The position numbers were made by a program, and so were the translations under genes. Positions 28,393-37,376 of a DNA stretch of 64,000 nucleotides are shown piece by piece. A model generated the notes under the pieces. That model saw nothing but the letters and a program-made list of their open reading frames with translations. It was not told the DNA's origin and did no database searches. Source of the stretch: Microbacterium sp. (lineage in GTDB: Bacteria; Actinomycetota; Actinomycetes; Actinomycetales; Microbacteriaceae); NCBI GenBank assembly GCA_017306415.1, contig JAFKIL010000004.1, positions 228,437 to 292,436 on the forward strand, given 5' to 3'. Numbering within the stretch: the stretch's first letter is position 1; the number at the start of each line of letters is the position of its first letter.

Positions 28393-29239
28393 GGCCACGA
28401 TCGCGCCCGCCGCCCGCCGCCGCCCGCGGATCACGCTCGGCCGCGTGCTGCTCTACGTCCTCCTGGCGGTCGGCGCGCTCATCATGGTCTTCCCGTTCAT
28501 CTGGACGATCGTGACGTCGATCACCCCGGGCGCGACCCTCACCACCACGCCCAGACTGATCCCGGAGAACCCGTCGCTGTCGCCGTACCTCGAGCTGTTC
28601 TCGCGGGTGCCGTTCGGGCGGGTCATCCTCAACTCGCTGCTCATCGCGGTGGTGTCGACGCTCCTGCAGCTCGTCACGAGCGCGATGGCCGCGTACGTGT
28701 TCGCCCGGATGCCGTTCCGCGGCCGCGGCGCGATCTTCGTGCTGTACCTGGCGACGATGATGATCCCGTTCCAGGTGCTGATCGTGCCGCTGTTCGCCGA
28801 GATGAAGACGCTGGGGCTGATCAACACCTACCTGGGCGCCATCCTCCCGACGATCGCCTCGGCCTTCGGCGTGTTCCTTCTCCGCCAGGCGATGAGCACG
28901 GTGCCGTACGACCTCGATCAGGCGGCCACCCTCGACGGCGCGGGGCACTTCCGGATCTTCTTCCAGATCATGCTCCCGCTCGTGCGTCCCGCGCTCGCGA
29001 CCCTCGCGGTGTTCGCGTTCCTCAACACCTGGAACAGCTTCCTGTGGCCGCTCATCATCCTGCGCGATCCGCTCATGCAGACGCTGCCCGTCGCGCTGTC
29101 GAGCCTGCAGGGCCAGTACTCCACGCAGTGGGACGTGCTCATGGCCGGCTCCGTCGTCAGCATCATCCCGATGTTCGCGCTCTACGTCTTCGCCCAGAAA
29201 TACATCGTTCAGGGCGTCGCGGGCACAGGGCTCAAGTAG
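28385..29239 (+). CDS. Carbohydrate ABC transporter permease (MalG-like)
   Basis: The 284-residue membrane protein pairs with the preceding permease. It shows six predicted helices, TPRLIPENPSLSPYLELF before the second helix, and the EAA-type loop DLDQAATLDGAGHFRIFFQIMLPLVRPAL near residue 185. The C-terminus KYIVQGVAGTGLK is typical of MalG-type subunits. Its start overlaps the previous gene by 8 bp. Confidence 0.93.
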   Translation: MTEATIAPAARRRPRITLGRVLLYVLLAVGALIMVFPFIWTIVTSITPGATLTTTPRLIPENPSLSPYLELFSRVPFGRVILNSLLIAVVSTLLQLVTSAMAAYVFARMPFRGRGAIFVLYLATMMIPFQVLIVPLFAEMKTLGLINTYLGAILPTIASAFGVFLLRQAMSTVPYDLDQAATLDGAGHFRIFFQIMLPLVRPALATLAVFAFLNTWNSFLWPLIILRDPLMQTLPVALSSLQGQYSTQWDVLMAGSVVSIIPMFALYVFAQKYIVQGVAGTGLK

Positions 29240-29296
29240 CCGAAGCCCGCACAACCTCCCCATCACCACACCCACATCGAAGGAGATCGCACTCAC

Positions 29297-30544
29297 ATGA
29301 AGAAGACAGTCATCGCGACAGCGTCGTTCGCGCTGGTCGCCGCGGTCGGGCTCACCGGCTGCTCGGGTTCGTCCGGCGGCGGCGCCAGCTCCGGCCCCGT
29401 CACCATCACCTACTCGAACTTCATCTCCAACGGCGGAAACGAGAAGAACCTCGACAAGATCGTCAAGGCCTTCGAGAAGGACAACCCGAACATCACCGTG
29501 AAGGTGACGACGTCCGCCTACGCCGACTACTTCACGAAGCTCCAGACCGACCTCGCCGCCGGCACCGAGTCGGACGTGTTCGACGTCGACGCGGGCAGCT
29601 TCGCCAACATCCAGGCGGCCGGCTCGCTCGCCGCCCTCGACGGGGTGGATGCCGCGAAGTACCGCACCTCGGTGCTCGACAGCTACAAGGTCGATGGCAA
29701 GCAGTACGCCCTGCCGACGTCGTTCTCCAACGTCGTCCTGTTCTACAACAAGGACCTGTTCGACAAGGCCGGCGTCGCCACCCCGACCGCCGACTGGACC
29801 TGGGCCGACGAGAAGGCCGCGGCCGAGAAGCTCACCGACAAGAAGGCGGGCGTCTGGGGCGACTACCAGCCGATCTCCTACAACGAGTACTACAAGGCGA
29901 TGGCGCAGGCCGGCGGCAGCTTCCTGGCGAAGGACGGCAAGAAGTCCGACATCGACTCGGATGCCGGCAAGGCCGCGGCCGACTGGATCGCGGGCAAGTC
30001 CGGCACCGTCATGCCGACCGCAGCCGACGGCGCGGGCACGCCCGACTTCGACACGAACCTGTTCAAGGCGGGCAAGCTCGCCATGTGGCACACCGGCATC
30101 TGGATGATCGGCCTCGTCGGCGACCTCCCCTTCAACTGGGACATCGCGGTCGAGCCGGGCGACACCCAGAAGGCGAGCGCGACGTTCTCCAACGCCGCGG
30201 TCGTGTCGGCCAACTCGAAGAACAAGGCGGCGGCGCAGAAGTGGGCCGAGTATCTCTCCAGCTCGCAGGAGATGGTGCAGGTGCGACTCGACGCCGGCTG
30301 GGAGCTTCCCGCGACCAGTGACGACGCGGCGTTGAAGCCCTACCTCGAGAAGACTCCTCCGGCGAACCGTCAGGCCGTGTTCGACTCGCTGAAGCACATC
30401 GCGATCGCGCCGCAGCTGGGCGCGAACGGACAGCAGATCCAGGATGCCGTGAACAACGCGCTCGGGGAGATCGCGGCCGGTCGTGCCAAGACGGACACCG
30501 CGATCCCGGCCCTCGCGACGCAGGTCGACGGCCTGATCAAGTAG
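29297..30544 (+). CDS. Sugar-binding lipoprotein of the ABC transporter
   Basis: The 415-residue protein has a lipoprotein signal (MKKTVIATASFALVAAVG, lipobox LTGC, Cys22) and a family-1 extracellular solute-binding fold: FISNGGNEKNLDKIVKAFEKDNPNITVKV, FDVDAGSFANIQAAGSL, ALPTSFSNVVLFYNKDLFDKAGV and LAMWHTGIWMIG. It should deliver an oligosaccharide to the two upstream permeases. The neighbouring GH15 and GH31 enzymes suggest an alpha-linked glucose- or xylose-containing sugar. A strong AAGGAG site precedes the ATG. A long hairpin follows the stop codon. Confidence 0.93.
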   Translation: MKKTVIATASFALVAAVGLTGCSGSSGGGASSGPVTITYSNFISNGGNEKNLDKIVKAFEKDNPNITVKVTTSAYADYFTKLQTDLAAGTESDVFDVDAGSFANIQAAGSLAALDGVDAAKYRTSVLDSYKVDGKQYALPTSFSNVVLFYNKDLFDKAGVATPTADWTWADEKAAAEKLTDKKAGVWGDYQPISYNEYYKAMAQAGGSFLAKDGKKSDIDSDAGKAAADWIAGKSGTVMPTAADGAGTPDFDTNLFKAGKLAMWHTGIWMIGLVGDLPFNWDIAVEPGDTQKASATFSNAAVVSANSKNKAAAQKWAEYLSSSQEMVQVRLDAGWELPATSDDAALKPYLEKTPPANRQAVFDSLKHIAIAPQLGANGQQIQDAVNNALGEIAAGRAKTDTAIPALATQVDGLIK

Positions 30545-30563
30545 CCCCCGCGCATCCATGCCG

Positions 30564-30627
30564 CCGTTTACGGACGGAACGCGCCGCCTGAGCGCTACCC
30601 GTCGCGGCGTGTTCCGTCCGTAAACGG
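30564..30627. terminator. Long hairpin after the binding-protein gene
   Basis: Arms of 24 bp (30564-30587 and 30604-30627) pair with a single mismatch around a 16-nt loop. There is no T-run, so it may act as a partial terminator or RNA stabiliser that favours expression of the binding protein over the glycosidases. It also fits the set of long intergenic palindromes elsewhere in the window. Confidence 0.6.
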
Positions 30628-30664
30628 TTGAGCGAATGCACACACACGACCTTGAAGGAAACCC

Positions 30665-31816
30665 GTGACCGACACCGCCGCCTCCGACGCCGACAGCGCG
30701 ATCGGCCGGCTCGCCGCCCACAGCATCGCTCTCATCACCGATCTGCAGACGCCCGAGGGCGCGTACCCGGCGAGTCCGACGTTCTCCGCGTACGTCGGCT
30801 ACAGCTGGCTGCGCGATGGCGCGTTCATCGCCGACGCCGCATCGGCGGCGGGACGGATCGACTCCGCGAGCCGCTTCTTCGCCTGGTGCGCCGACGTCAT
30901 CGCGCGGCGAGCGGACAAGATCCGCTGGATCGTCGCGGAGACGCAGGCGGGACGAACTCCCGCGGCCGAGCACATGCTGCCCGCGCGCTTCACGTTCGCG
31001 GGCGAGGACGGCACCGACGAGTGGTGGGACTTCCAGCTCGACGGGTACGGCACCTGGCTGTGGGCGCTCGTCCAGCACCTCGATCGCCACGGGCTCGACG
31101 GGGATGCGTACCGCGAGGCCGTCGCGCTGACGATCGAGTACCTGCTCGCGTCGTGGGAGCGCCCCTGCTACGACTGGTGGGAGGAGCACGCGCAGCACGT
31201 GCACGTCTCGACGCTGGCGTGCATCGTGGCCGGATTCGACGCCGTCGCGAGGGTGCGGCTCGTCGACGAGGGACTGACGGAGCGGGTGAGGGCGGAGTCG
31301 ATCGCCATCCGGCGCCTGATCGGCGGGCGCGGGATCTCCGACGGGCACCTCATCAAGTGGCTCGGCTCGACGGCGGTCGATGGCAGCCTCGCCGCCGCCA
31401 TCGCTCCGCTGGGTGTCACCGACGCCCGTTCTGACGTCGGCCGGCGCACGATCGACGTGCTCGAGTCGCACCTCACGGTCGACGGCGGCACGCATCGCTA
31501 CCTCGGCGACACGTTCTACGGCGGGGGCCAATGGCCGCTGCTGACCTGCTTCCTCGGACTCGCCCATCTCGCGGCGGGCGACCGTGACCGTGCCGAAGAG
31601 CTGCTGGACTGGGCCGCGGGCACCGCGAACGCCGCTCTCGACCTGCCCGAGCAGGTCGCAGGTCACCTCATCGCCCCGGGCATGCGGCAGGAGTGGATCG
31701 ACCGCTGGGGCACGGTGGCGACGCCGCTCCTGTGGAGCCACGCCATGTTCCTGCGGCTCGGTCTCGCACTGGGACGCATCGACGAGGCCGATCTCACGGA
31801 CGGAGTCGACCGATGA
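30665..31816 (+). CDS. Glucoamylase-like (GH15-type) glycoside hydrolase
   Basis: The 383-residue protein is an alpha/alpha-barrel enzyme of the GH15 type: GAYPASPTFSAYVGYSWLRDGAFIADA, WWDFQLDGYGTWLWALVQHLDRHG, RPCYDWWEEHAQHVHVSTLACIVAGFDA and GVTDARSDVGRRTIDVLESHLTVDGGTHRYLGDTFYGGGQWPLLTCFLGLAHLAAGD. Family members release glucose or act on trehalose and related glucosides. It has no signal peptide and so works on imported sugar. The GTG at 30665 follows GAAGGAAACCC. Its stop overlaps the next start. Confidence 0.85.
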   Translation: MTDTAASDADSAIGRLAAHSIALITDLQTPEGAYPASPTFSAYVGYSWLRDGAFIADAASAAGRIDSASRFFAWCADVIARRADKIRWIVAETQAGRTPAAEHMLPARFTFAGEDGTDEWWDFQLDGYGTWLWALVQHLDRHGLDGDAYREAVALTIEYLLASWERPCYDWWEEHAQHVHVSTLACIVAGFDAVARVRLVDEGLTERVRAESIAIRRLIGGRGISDGHLIKWLGSTAVDGSLAAAIAPLGVTDARSDVGRRTIDVLESHLTVDGGTHRYLGDTFYGGGQWPLLTCFLGLAHLAAGDRDRAEELLDWAAGTANAALDLPEQVAGHLIAPGMRQEWIDRWGTVATPLLWSHAMFLRLGLALGRIDEADLTDGVDR

Positions 31817-34044
31817 TCCGCCATCGCCCCCACGGCTCCGGCCATCCCTACTCCGTCGACACCGAGCAGCGCTTCCCCGTCGTCCCCCCGGTCGGCGCGA
31901 CGGCGACCCTCGGCATCCGGGCGGATGCCTCGGTCGTCGCCGTCGCGGGCACCCTCGAGTGGCGGCCCGATGCCGGTGCCGACATCGAGCGGACCGCGTT
32001 GACGCTCGAGCGCGTGGCCGCCACGTCGCGCGGCCGTGTCGCGGACGGCGGCCACCTCGCCTCGGCCGCCGCGCGCCTCTCCCGTACCGCGGGCGGCTGG
32101 CAGGCGTCGACTCCCGAGCTGCGGTTCGGGGGCACCTATCGCTACCGCTTCGCGGCGACCCACGACGACGGCCGGGTCGAGCGCACCCGATGGTTCGAGT
32201 TCCGCGCGGCGCGCTGGCAGCAGGCTCCGGATGCCGTGACCGAGGTCGGGCGCGCCCGCGTGCTCGCCGGCTCGGTCGAGATGCTGCACGACGGCGTGCG
32301 CGCCTGGCGGGTCCGCTTCGCCCTGCCGCTCGAGGCCGACGAGCACGTCACCGGGTTCGGCGAGCGGTACGACGCGCTCGACCACCGCGGCACCGAGCTC
32401 GACTCCGTGGTGTTCGAGCAGTACCGGAGCCAGGGCGCCGAACGCAAGACGTACCTCCCGATGCCGTTCGCGCATGTCATCGGCGGAACGGGGTGGGGCT
32501 TCCACGTCGACACGTGCCGTCGGGTGTGGTTCGACATCGGAGCGACCGATCGCGCACGGCTCGGCGTGGAGGCCGAGACCGGGCCGGACGGCACCGTCGA
32601 CGTGCGCCTCTTCGACGGGTCGCCCGTCGAGGTGCTGAGCCGGTTCCTCGACGGCGCCGGTCGTGCGGTCGAGCTGCCGGACTGGGTCTTCCGCCTGTGG
32701 GCGAGCGGCAACGAGTGGAACACGCAGGCCGAGGTGATGCGGCAGGCCGACCTGCACGCGGAGCACGACATCCCGGTCGGCTCCGTCGTGATCGAGGCGT
32801 GGAGCGACGAGTCGACCTTCACCGCATTCCGCGACGCCGAGTACGCGGTGTCGGAGGACGGCGCCCCGCACCGCCTCTCGGACTTCACCTTCCCTGCGGA
32901 CGGAGCGTGGCCCGACCCGAAGGGGATGGCCGACGAGCTGCACCGCCGCGGCATCCGGCTGCACCTGTGGCAGATCCCGCTGCTGAAGATGCGCCCGCAC
33001 CCGAAGGGACAGCTCGCCGCCGATGTCGCTGCGGCGCTGCGCGAGGACGTCCTCATCCGCGAGCCCGATCCGCGTGGCGGGACGCGTCCCTATCGCAACC
33101 GCGGCTGGTGGTTCCCGCTCGCGCTCATGCCCGATCTCACCGACGAGCGTGCGGCGCGGTGGTGGATCGAGAAGCGGCGCTACCTCGTCGAGGAGATCGG
33201 CCTCGACGGCTTCAAGACGGACGGCGGGGAGCACGCGTGGGGCTCGGAGCTCGTCTACCTGGACGGGCGTCGAGGGGACGAGAAGAACAACACATTCCCC
33301 GTCGGGTACGGGTCCGCGTACGGTGCCCTCCTCGCGTCCGCGGGCAAGGCGCCGGTGACGTTCAGCCGCGCCGGTTTCACGGGCTCGCAGGCGCACGGCG
33401 CATTCTGGGCGGGCGACGAGCGCTCGACCTGGGATGCGTTCCGCTGGTCGATGAACGCCGGTCTGTCCGCGGCATCCTCCGGCATCGTCTACTGGGGCTG
33501 GGACATCGCCGGCTTCTCGGGCGAGATCCCCGACGCCGAGCTGTACGTGCGGGCCGCCCAGGCCTCGACGTTCGTGCCGATCATGCAGTACCACTCCGAG
33601 TTCAACCACCACCGCCTGCCGTCAGGCGACCGCACGCCGTGGAACATCGCCGCGCGAACGGGCGACGACCGGGTCATCCCCGTGTTCCGGCGCTATGCGC
33701 GACTGCGCGAGCGACTGGTCCCCTACCTGGCGGCCGCGGCCGCTGCGGCGGTGTCGACCGATCGCCCTCTGATGCGACCGCTGTTCTTCGAATGGCCGGA
33801 CGACGCGGCGGTGTGGTCGGCTCCGACGCAGTGGCTCCTCGGGGACGACCTCCTGGTCGCGCCGGTGCTCGCCCCGGGGCTGGAACGGAGCGACGTCTAC
33901 CTGCCGCCGGGGACGTGGCACGACGTCTGGACGGGCGAGATCCTGGAGGGTGGTCGCCCGGTGTCGGTACCGGTGCCGTTCGACCGGATCCCGGTGTTCA
34001 CGAGAGACGCCTCCCTGGTCGCGCTGTTCACGGAGGATCGATGA
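31813..34044 (+). CDS. GH31 alpha-glucosidase / alpha-xylosidase
   Basis: The 743-residue protein has an N-terminal beta-sandwich with VTGFGERYDALDHRG and a catalytic barrel. The nucleophile is D470 in GFKTDGGEHAWG and the acid/base is D535 in FWAGDERSTWDAFRWSMNAG. WASGNEWNTQAEVMRQADLHAEHDIPVGSVVIEAW marks the start of the barrel. It lacks a signal peptide, so it cleaves imported oligosaccharides. Whether it takes alpha-glucosides or alpha-xylosides cannot be decided by eye. The ATG overlaps the GH15 stop by 4 bp. Confidence 0.92.
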   Translation: MIRHRPHGSGHPYSVDTEQRFPVVPPVGATATLGIRADASVVAVAGTLEWRPDAGADIERTALTLERVAATSRGRVADGGHLASAAARLSRTAGGWQASTPELRFGGTYRYRFAATHDDGRVERTRWFEFRAARWQQAPDAVTEVGRARVLAGSVEMLHDGVRAWRVRFALPLEADEHVTGFGERYDALDHRGTELDSVVFEQYRSQGAERKTYLPMPFAHVIGGTGWGFHVDTCRRVWFDIGATDRARLGVEAETGPDGTVDVRLFDGSPVEVLSRFLDGAGRAVELPDWVFRLWASGNEWNTQAEVMRQADLHAEHDIPVGSVVIEAWSDESTFTAFRDAEYAVSEDGAPHRLSDFTFPADGAWPDPKGMADELHRRGIRLHLWQIPLLKMRPHPKGQLAADVAAALREDVLIREPDPRGGTRPYRNRGWWFPLALMPDLTDERAARWWIEKRRYLVEEIGLDGFKTDGGEHAWGSELVYLDGRRGDEKNNTFPVGYGSAYGALLASAGKAPVTFSRAGFTGSQAHGAFWAGDERSTWDAFRWSMNAGLSAASSGIVYWGWDIAGFSGEIPDAELYVRAAQASTFVPIMQYHSEFNHHRLPSGDRTPWNIAARTGDDRVIPVFRRYARLRERLVPYLAAAAAAAVSTDRPLMRPLFFEWPDDAAVWSAPTQWLLGDDLLVAPVLAPGLERSDVYLPPGTWHDVWTGEILEGGRPVSVPVPFDRIPVFTRDASLVALFTEDR

Positions 34045-34814
34045 CTTCGGCCGCGTTCGACGCGTACACCGGGCGTCTCTCGCTGGCGGCATCCGCAGAC
34101 GACCGCATCCTCGGGGTCGTGCTGCTCGGATCGGGGGCGGACGCGTCGCGGATCGACGAGTGGTCGGATCACGACATCGCGCTGATCGTGCGTGGGGACG
34201 CCGTCGCGGACGTGCGTGCGAGCACCGACTGGCTTCCGGACGGTGAGCGGCTCGTCGCGGTGGGGCGGGAGTGGCACGACGGATTCAAGGCCGTCTTCGA
34301 CGACGGTCGCGTCGTCGAGTATGCGGTGACCGACGTCACGGGCCTGGCGACATTCCCCCTGGCGGCGGCTCGAGTGGTCCTCGACCGGGGCGGTGTGTCG
34401 GATGCCGTCGCGGGTGCGATCGCGAGCACGCGGACGCGGCTCGTCTCGGCGCCGGAGGCGCTCGCCGCCGCGCTCCTCGTCCACCTGCTGGTCGGGGTCG
34501 GACGGTTGCGACGAGGGGAGCGGCTGTCCGCAGGGAACGTCATCCGCTCGGAGGCGGCGCTCAGCTTCATCGACCTCTGGCTCGCGGTGTGTCACCCCGG
34601 AGAGTCTCACCCTGATCCGTTCGACGGCCGGCGCCGGATCGAGAGGGTCGACCCCGAGGTGGCGGGGCGGTTGGACGACGCCATGGAGCAATCGACCGAG
34701 CGCGCTGCGCGAAGCATCCTCTCCCTCGCCGAGGAGATCATCGCGCCGGCGTGGCCTGGCTGGCCAGGGAGCGGCGCGGACGCCGTGCGTCGCCGACTGG
34801 GCTGGAGCACGTAG
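34041..34814 (+). CDS. Nucleotidyltransferase-fold protein
   Basis: The 257-residue protein has the nucleotidyltransferase signature ILGVVLLGSGADASRIDEWSDHDIALIV (GS...D.D), a further aspartate near VVEYAVTDV, and a helical C-terminal half similar to lincosamide/aminoglycoside nucleotidyltransferases. It starts 4 bp inside the GH31 gene and so belongs to the sugar operon, which is an unusual place for such an enzyme. A drug, a sugar or another small molecule could be the target. The function is inferred from the fold only. Confidence 0.75.
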   Translation: MTSAAFDAYTGRLSLAASADDRILGVVLLGSGADASRIDEWSDHDIALIVRGDAVADVRASTDWLPDGERLVAVGREWHDGFKAVFDDGRVVEYAVTDVTGLATFPLAAARVVLDRGGVSDAVAGAIASTRTRLVSAPEALAAALLVHLLVGVGRLRRGERLSAGNVIRSEAALSFIDLWLAVCHPGESHPDPFDGRRRIERVDPEVAGRLDDAMEQSTERAARSILSLAEEIIAPAWPGWPGSGADAVRRRLGWST

Positions 34815-34841
34815 CCCGAACGCACGGGATCCGCGTCCGAT

Positions 34842-34918
34842 CGTCGGAACGGCAGGCTGGATCAGCCCTGCGGAGCCTCCCGCCACGCCGGGAGGGCGGT
34901 TGAGCCTGCTGATCCGAC
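34842..34918. repeat. Intergenic palindrome, copy 2 of a two-copy family
   Basis: Positions 34842-34863 are identical to 26054-26075. Here the arm at 34843-34858 pairs with 34903-34918 at 14 of 16 positions, giving a clear hairpin with a GC-rich loop that itself contains a small stem (cctcccg with cgggagg). It follows the stop of the sugar operon, in the 330-bp gap 34815-35144 that holds no gene. Confidence 0.75.
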
Positions 34919-35032
34919 GCAGACGCCGGAATACGTCGGGGAGTGAAGTCGGCCGTCCCGCCTCGGCGACGGCGTCGCAGCGTCCGCACCGGGCGACCGG
35001 GGTCGCCGTCCCGGCGCGGACTCCTCCGTCGC

Positions 35033-35116
35033 GGCGGTTGCAGATTCAGGAGAAACCGGGGTATCCCGGGTGCCCGCGCGCCGCGAGCCGCAGTTCTTCC
35101 TGAATCCGCAACCGCC
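35033..35116. repeat. Long intergenic palindrome between convergent genes
   Basis: Arms at 35033-35054 and 35094-35116 pair with one mismatch and one bulge; the inner part includes the small palindrome cccggg. It lies between the sugar operon and the convergent DUF1697 gene and may serve as a bidirectional terminator. Confidence 0.75.
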
Positions 35117-35144
35117 CCGGGCGACGAACGGCGCCACACAACGC

Positions 35145-35675
35145 CTACGCTGGCGAGTCCGGCGCGAACCGGTCGACCAGGCGCACGAGCGTCGGCAGGC
35201 CGCGGGAGGTCGCGGGGGCGGCGATGATCCGTTCGATCGCGGGTGTGGCGTTGCTCTCGCGATCGCGCTCGTTGGCCGTGACGGCCCAGCCGTCGCCGGT
35301 CGCCAGGATGACGCACCGGCGCTTCGTCGCCTCCGTGATCACCGCGTGATCGTCGAGGTCGATCCGGCCGCCGGCGTGGAGCGTCAGCTCGCGGCGGGAC
35401 GCGTCGGCCGCGGCCGCATGCCCGTCGACGATCTCGGCGACCTGGGACAGCGGCATCCAGAATCCGTCGCGGTCGTGGCCGCGCACGACGAGCGCGCCCA
35501 CGGCCCGCTCGATCACGAGCGCCGGATCGTCCGCCTCGAAGACGATGGTGCCGTTCGTCTGGAACGGGACGACCTCCGTGGCGCCTCCCTCGGCGAAGGC
35601 GTCGCGGACGTCGTCGGTCGACGGCTGGCCGCGCTGGCCCTGGTTGACGTTGCGGAGGAAGCCGACGTGGCGCAC
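35145..35675 (-). CDS. DUF1697 family protein
   Basis: The 176-residue protein shows the DUF1697 pattern: HVGFLRNVNQGQRGQPSTDDVRDAFAEGGATEVVPFQTNGTIVFEAD at the N-terminus and DGFWMPLSQVAEIVDGH in the middle. The function is unknown. The start is GTG at 35675, and it lies 9 bp after the MFS gene on the same strand, so the two may be co-transcribed. Confidence 0.85.
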   Translation of the reverse strand: MRHVGFLRNVNQGQRGQPSTDDVRDAFAEGGATEVVPFQTNGTIVFEADDPALVIERAVGALVVRGHDRDGFWMPLSQVAEIVDGHAAAADASRRELTLHAGGRIDLDDHAVITEATKRRCVILATGDGWAVTANERDRESNATPAIERIIAAPATSRGLPTLVRLVDRFAPDSPA

Positions 35676-35684
35676 GCCGCGAGC

Positions 35685-36923
35685 CTAGACCGATCCGCCG
35701 ACCTCCGCGGCGCCGCGCGTCACGCTCCCAGGAGCACCCGCCCGCGGGCCGGCGAGGGTGACGAGCATGACGACGGCGCCGGCGACGGTCAGGACGCTCG
35801 CCGTGAGCAGCACTGCGGTCGGCCCAGCCTTGAGCGCCACCGCCCCCAGGAGGGGAGCGCATGCGATGCCGACGTACATCGCCGTCGACAGCCACGACAG
35901 CGAGATGCCGGCCAGGGGCGGGTTGAGGGCGACCACCCGGTGCTGGAGCGGCACGAGGGCCGCGAAGGCGACAACGCCCCAGGCCGCGAACAGGATGCCT
36001 CCGGCCACGAGGTTCGACCCAAAGAGCGCGATCAGCACGAACACGACCGCCTGCAGCGTCATCGCGGCGACCCCGGTCCGCAGTGCCCCGATCCGGTCGG
36101 CGAGGAGGCCGCCGAGCCCGTTGCCGACGACTCCGCCGAGCCCGTACACGAGGAGCAGGACCGCGAGGACCGTGCCCGAGCCGTGGGTCGCCGCGCGCAT
36201 GACGCTCGAGCTGAAGATGTAGACGATGTTGAACGCCGCGGTGAGCAGGATCTGCACGATCAGCATGAGGCCGATACGCCAGTCCGCGAACACCGAGAAG
36301 CGCTGGCCGAACCGCAGCCCGGCGTGGGTCGGGACGCCGCGCACCGTGACCGCGATCGCGACGGCGACGACGGCCGCGAGCGCGGCGAGGCACCCGAGCG
36401 GGAGGCGCCAGTCGGCTGCCGCGGCCAGCGCGGTGCCGACCGGGGCGCCGAGGGCCGTCGCCAGCGTGAAGCCCGCCCCGACCGTGGCCAGGGCGCGCCC
36501 GCGCAGCGCGTCGGGGACGAGACCGGATGCCGCCGCCGTCGCCGCAGGCACCAGGGCTGCTCCGCCGACGGCGGCGATGACGCGGCCGAGTTCGAACACG
36601 CCCAGCGTTGGCGCGATCGTCGTGACGAGGGTGCCGACGGCGACGATCCCGAGGCCCGATGCCATCAGCACGGTGCGGGAGAGGCGGGGGAGAAGCGACG
36701 CGATGAGCGGCGACGCGACGGCGACGACGATCGAATACCAGGTGATCGTGTAGCTGACGGAGGCGACCGTGGTGTGCAGCTCCGCGGCGATCTCGGGGAG
36801 GACGCCGGCGATGACGAAGGCGTTCGTGCCGACGATGAACAGTCCGGCCGCGAGCACGATGAGCTGCCATCGCGTGCGGGGCGCGATCCGGTCGGCGCGA
36901 TATGATTGTTCGATGGTCGTCAT
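35685..36923 (-). CDS. MFS transporter (AraJ/drug efflux type)
   Basis: The 412-residue protein has twelve predicted membrane helices. The motif LLPRLSRTVLMASGLGIVAVGT follows helix 2, and LLADRIGALRTG lies in the central loop as the second half-repeat of the family motif. It is most like DHA1-type efflux pumps. It is divergent from a small winged-helix regulator with 49 bp between them, which suggests that the regulator controls it. The substrate is unknown. Confidence 0.9.
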   Translation of the reverse strand: MTTIEQSYRADRIAPRTRWQLIVLAAGLFIVGTNAFVIAGVLPEIAAELHTTVASVSYTITWYSIVVAVASPLIASLLPRLSRTVLMASGLGIVAVGTLVTTIAPTLGVFELGRVIAAVGGAALVPAATAAASGLVPDALRGRALATVGAGFTLATALGAPVGTALAAAADWRLPLGCLAALAAVVAVAIAVTVRGVPTHAGLRFGQRFSVFADWRIGLMLIVQILLTAAFNIVYIFSSSVMRAATHGSGTVLAVLLLVYGLGGVVGNGLGGLLADRIGALRTGVAAMTLQAVVFVLIALFGSNLVAGGILFAAWGVVAFAALVPLQHRVVALNPPLAGISLSWLSTAMYVGIACAPLLGAVALKAGPTAVLLTASVLTVAGAVVMLVTLAGPRAGAPGSVTRGAAEVGGSV

Positions 36924-36972
36924 ACGATCAGCGTAGCGAATTGTTCGATCAACATCAAACTATTGAGCGAGA
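36924..36972. promoter_or_regulatory. Divergent promoter/operator between MFS and ArsR-like genes
   Basis: This 49-bp AT-rich spacer contains the dyad TGTTCGATCAACA near 36943-36955 and CAAACTATTG just after it. Such short dyads in a divergent spacer are typical sites for small winged-helix repressors. The exact promoter boxes are not clear. Confidence 0.5.
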
Positions 36973-37299
36973 ATGCCTGAGTACCCGATCCCCGACATCG
37001 CGGATGTCACGCTCGAGGGCGTGCTGAAAGCGATCGCCGATCCGATCCGTCTCGAGATCGTCCGGAAGCTCGCGGACGGCACGCCTCAGCCGAAGGCAGA
37101 CCTGTGGGACGGCATCGCCGTGGGCAAGGCGACCATGGCGCACCACTTCAAGACCCTGCGCGAGGCGGGGCTGACCTCATACATCATTCACGGCCGTTCC
37201 CACGACATGGCGCTTCGCCGCCCGGAGCTGGACGCGAAGTTCCCGGGGCTCCTGGATGCCGTGACCCGGCCGGTCGCGACGGAATCGCCCGACGCCTGA
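36973..37299 (+). CDS. ArsR-type winged-helix regulator
   Basis: The 108-residue protein has the ArsR-like fold: LEGVLKAIADPIRLEIVRKLADG, then KADLWDGIAVGKATMAHHFKTLREAGLTSYIIHGRSHDMALRRPELDAKFPGLL. No cysteine pair for metal binding is present, so the ligand is probably not a metal. It is divergent from the MFS transporter and probably represses it. Confidence 0.88.
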   Translation: MPEYPIPDIADVTLEGVLKAIADPIRLEIVRKLADGTPQPKADLWDGIAVGKATMAHHFKTLREAGLTSYIIHGRSHDMALRRPELDAKFPGLLDAVTRPVATESPDA

Positions 37300-37376
37300 C
37301 ACGCGTCAGCCGATCGGTGGCGAACCCTGACCGATCGGGTGATCCGTCGCAGACGCTCGTTCGCGACGCTGGAGGC

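Noticed and set aside
28343-31741. A 1,132-codon frame antisense to the sugar operon
   Set aside because: It is the mirror of high-GC coding DNA with strong third-position bias. The plus-strand genes have clear domains and overlaps, so the antisense frame is an artefact.
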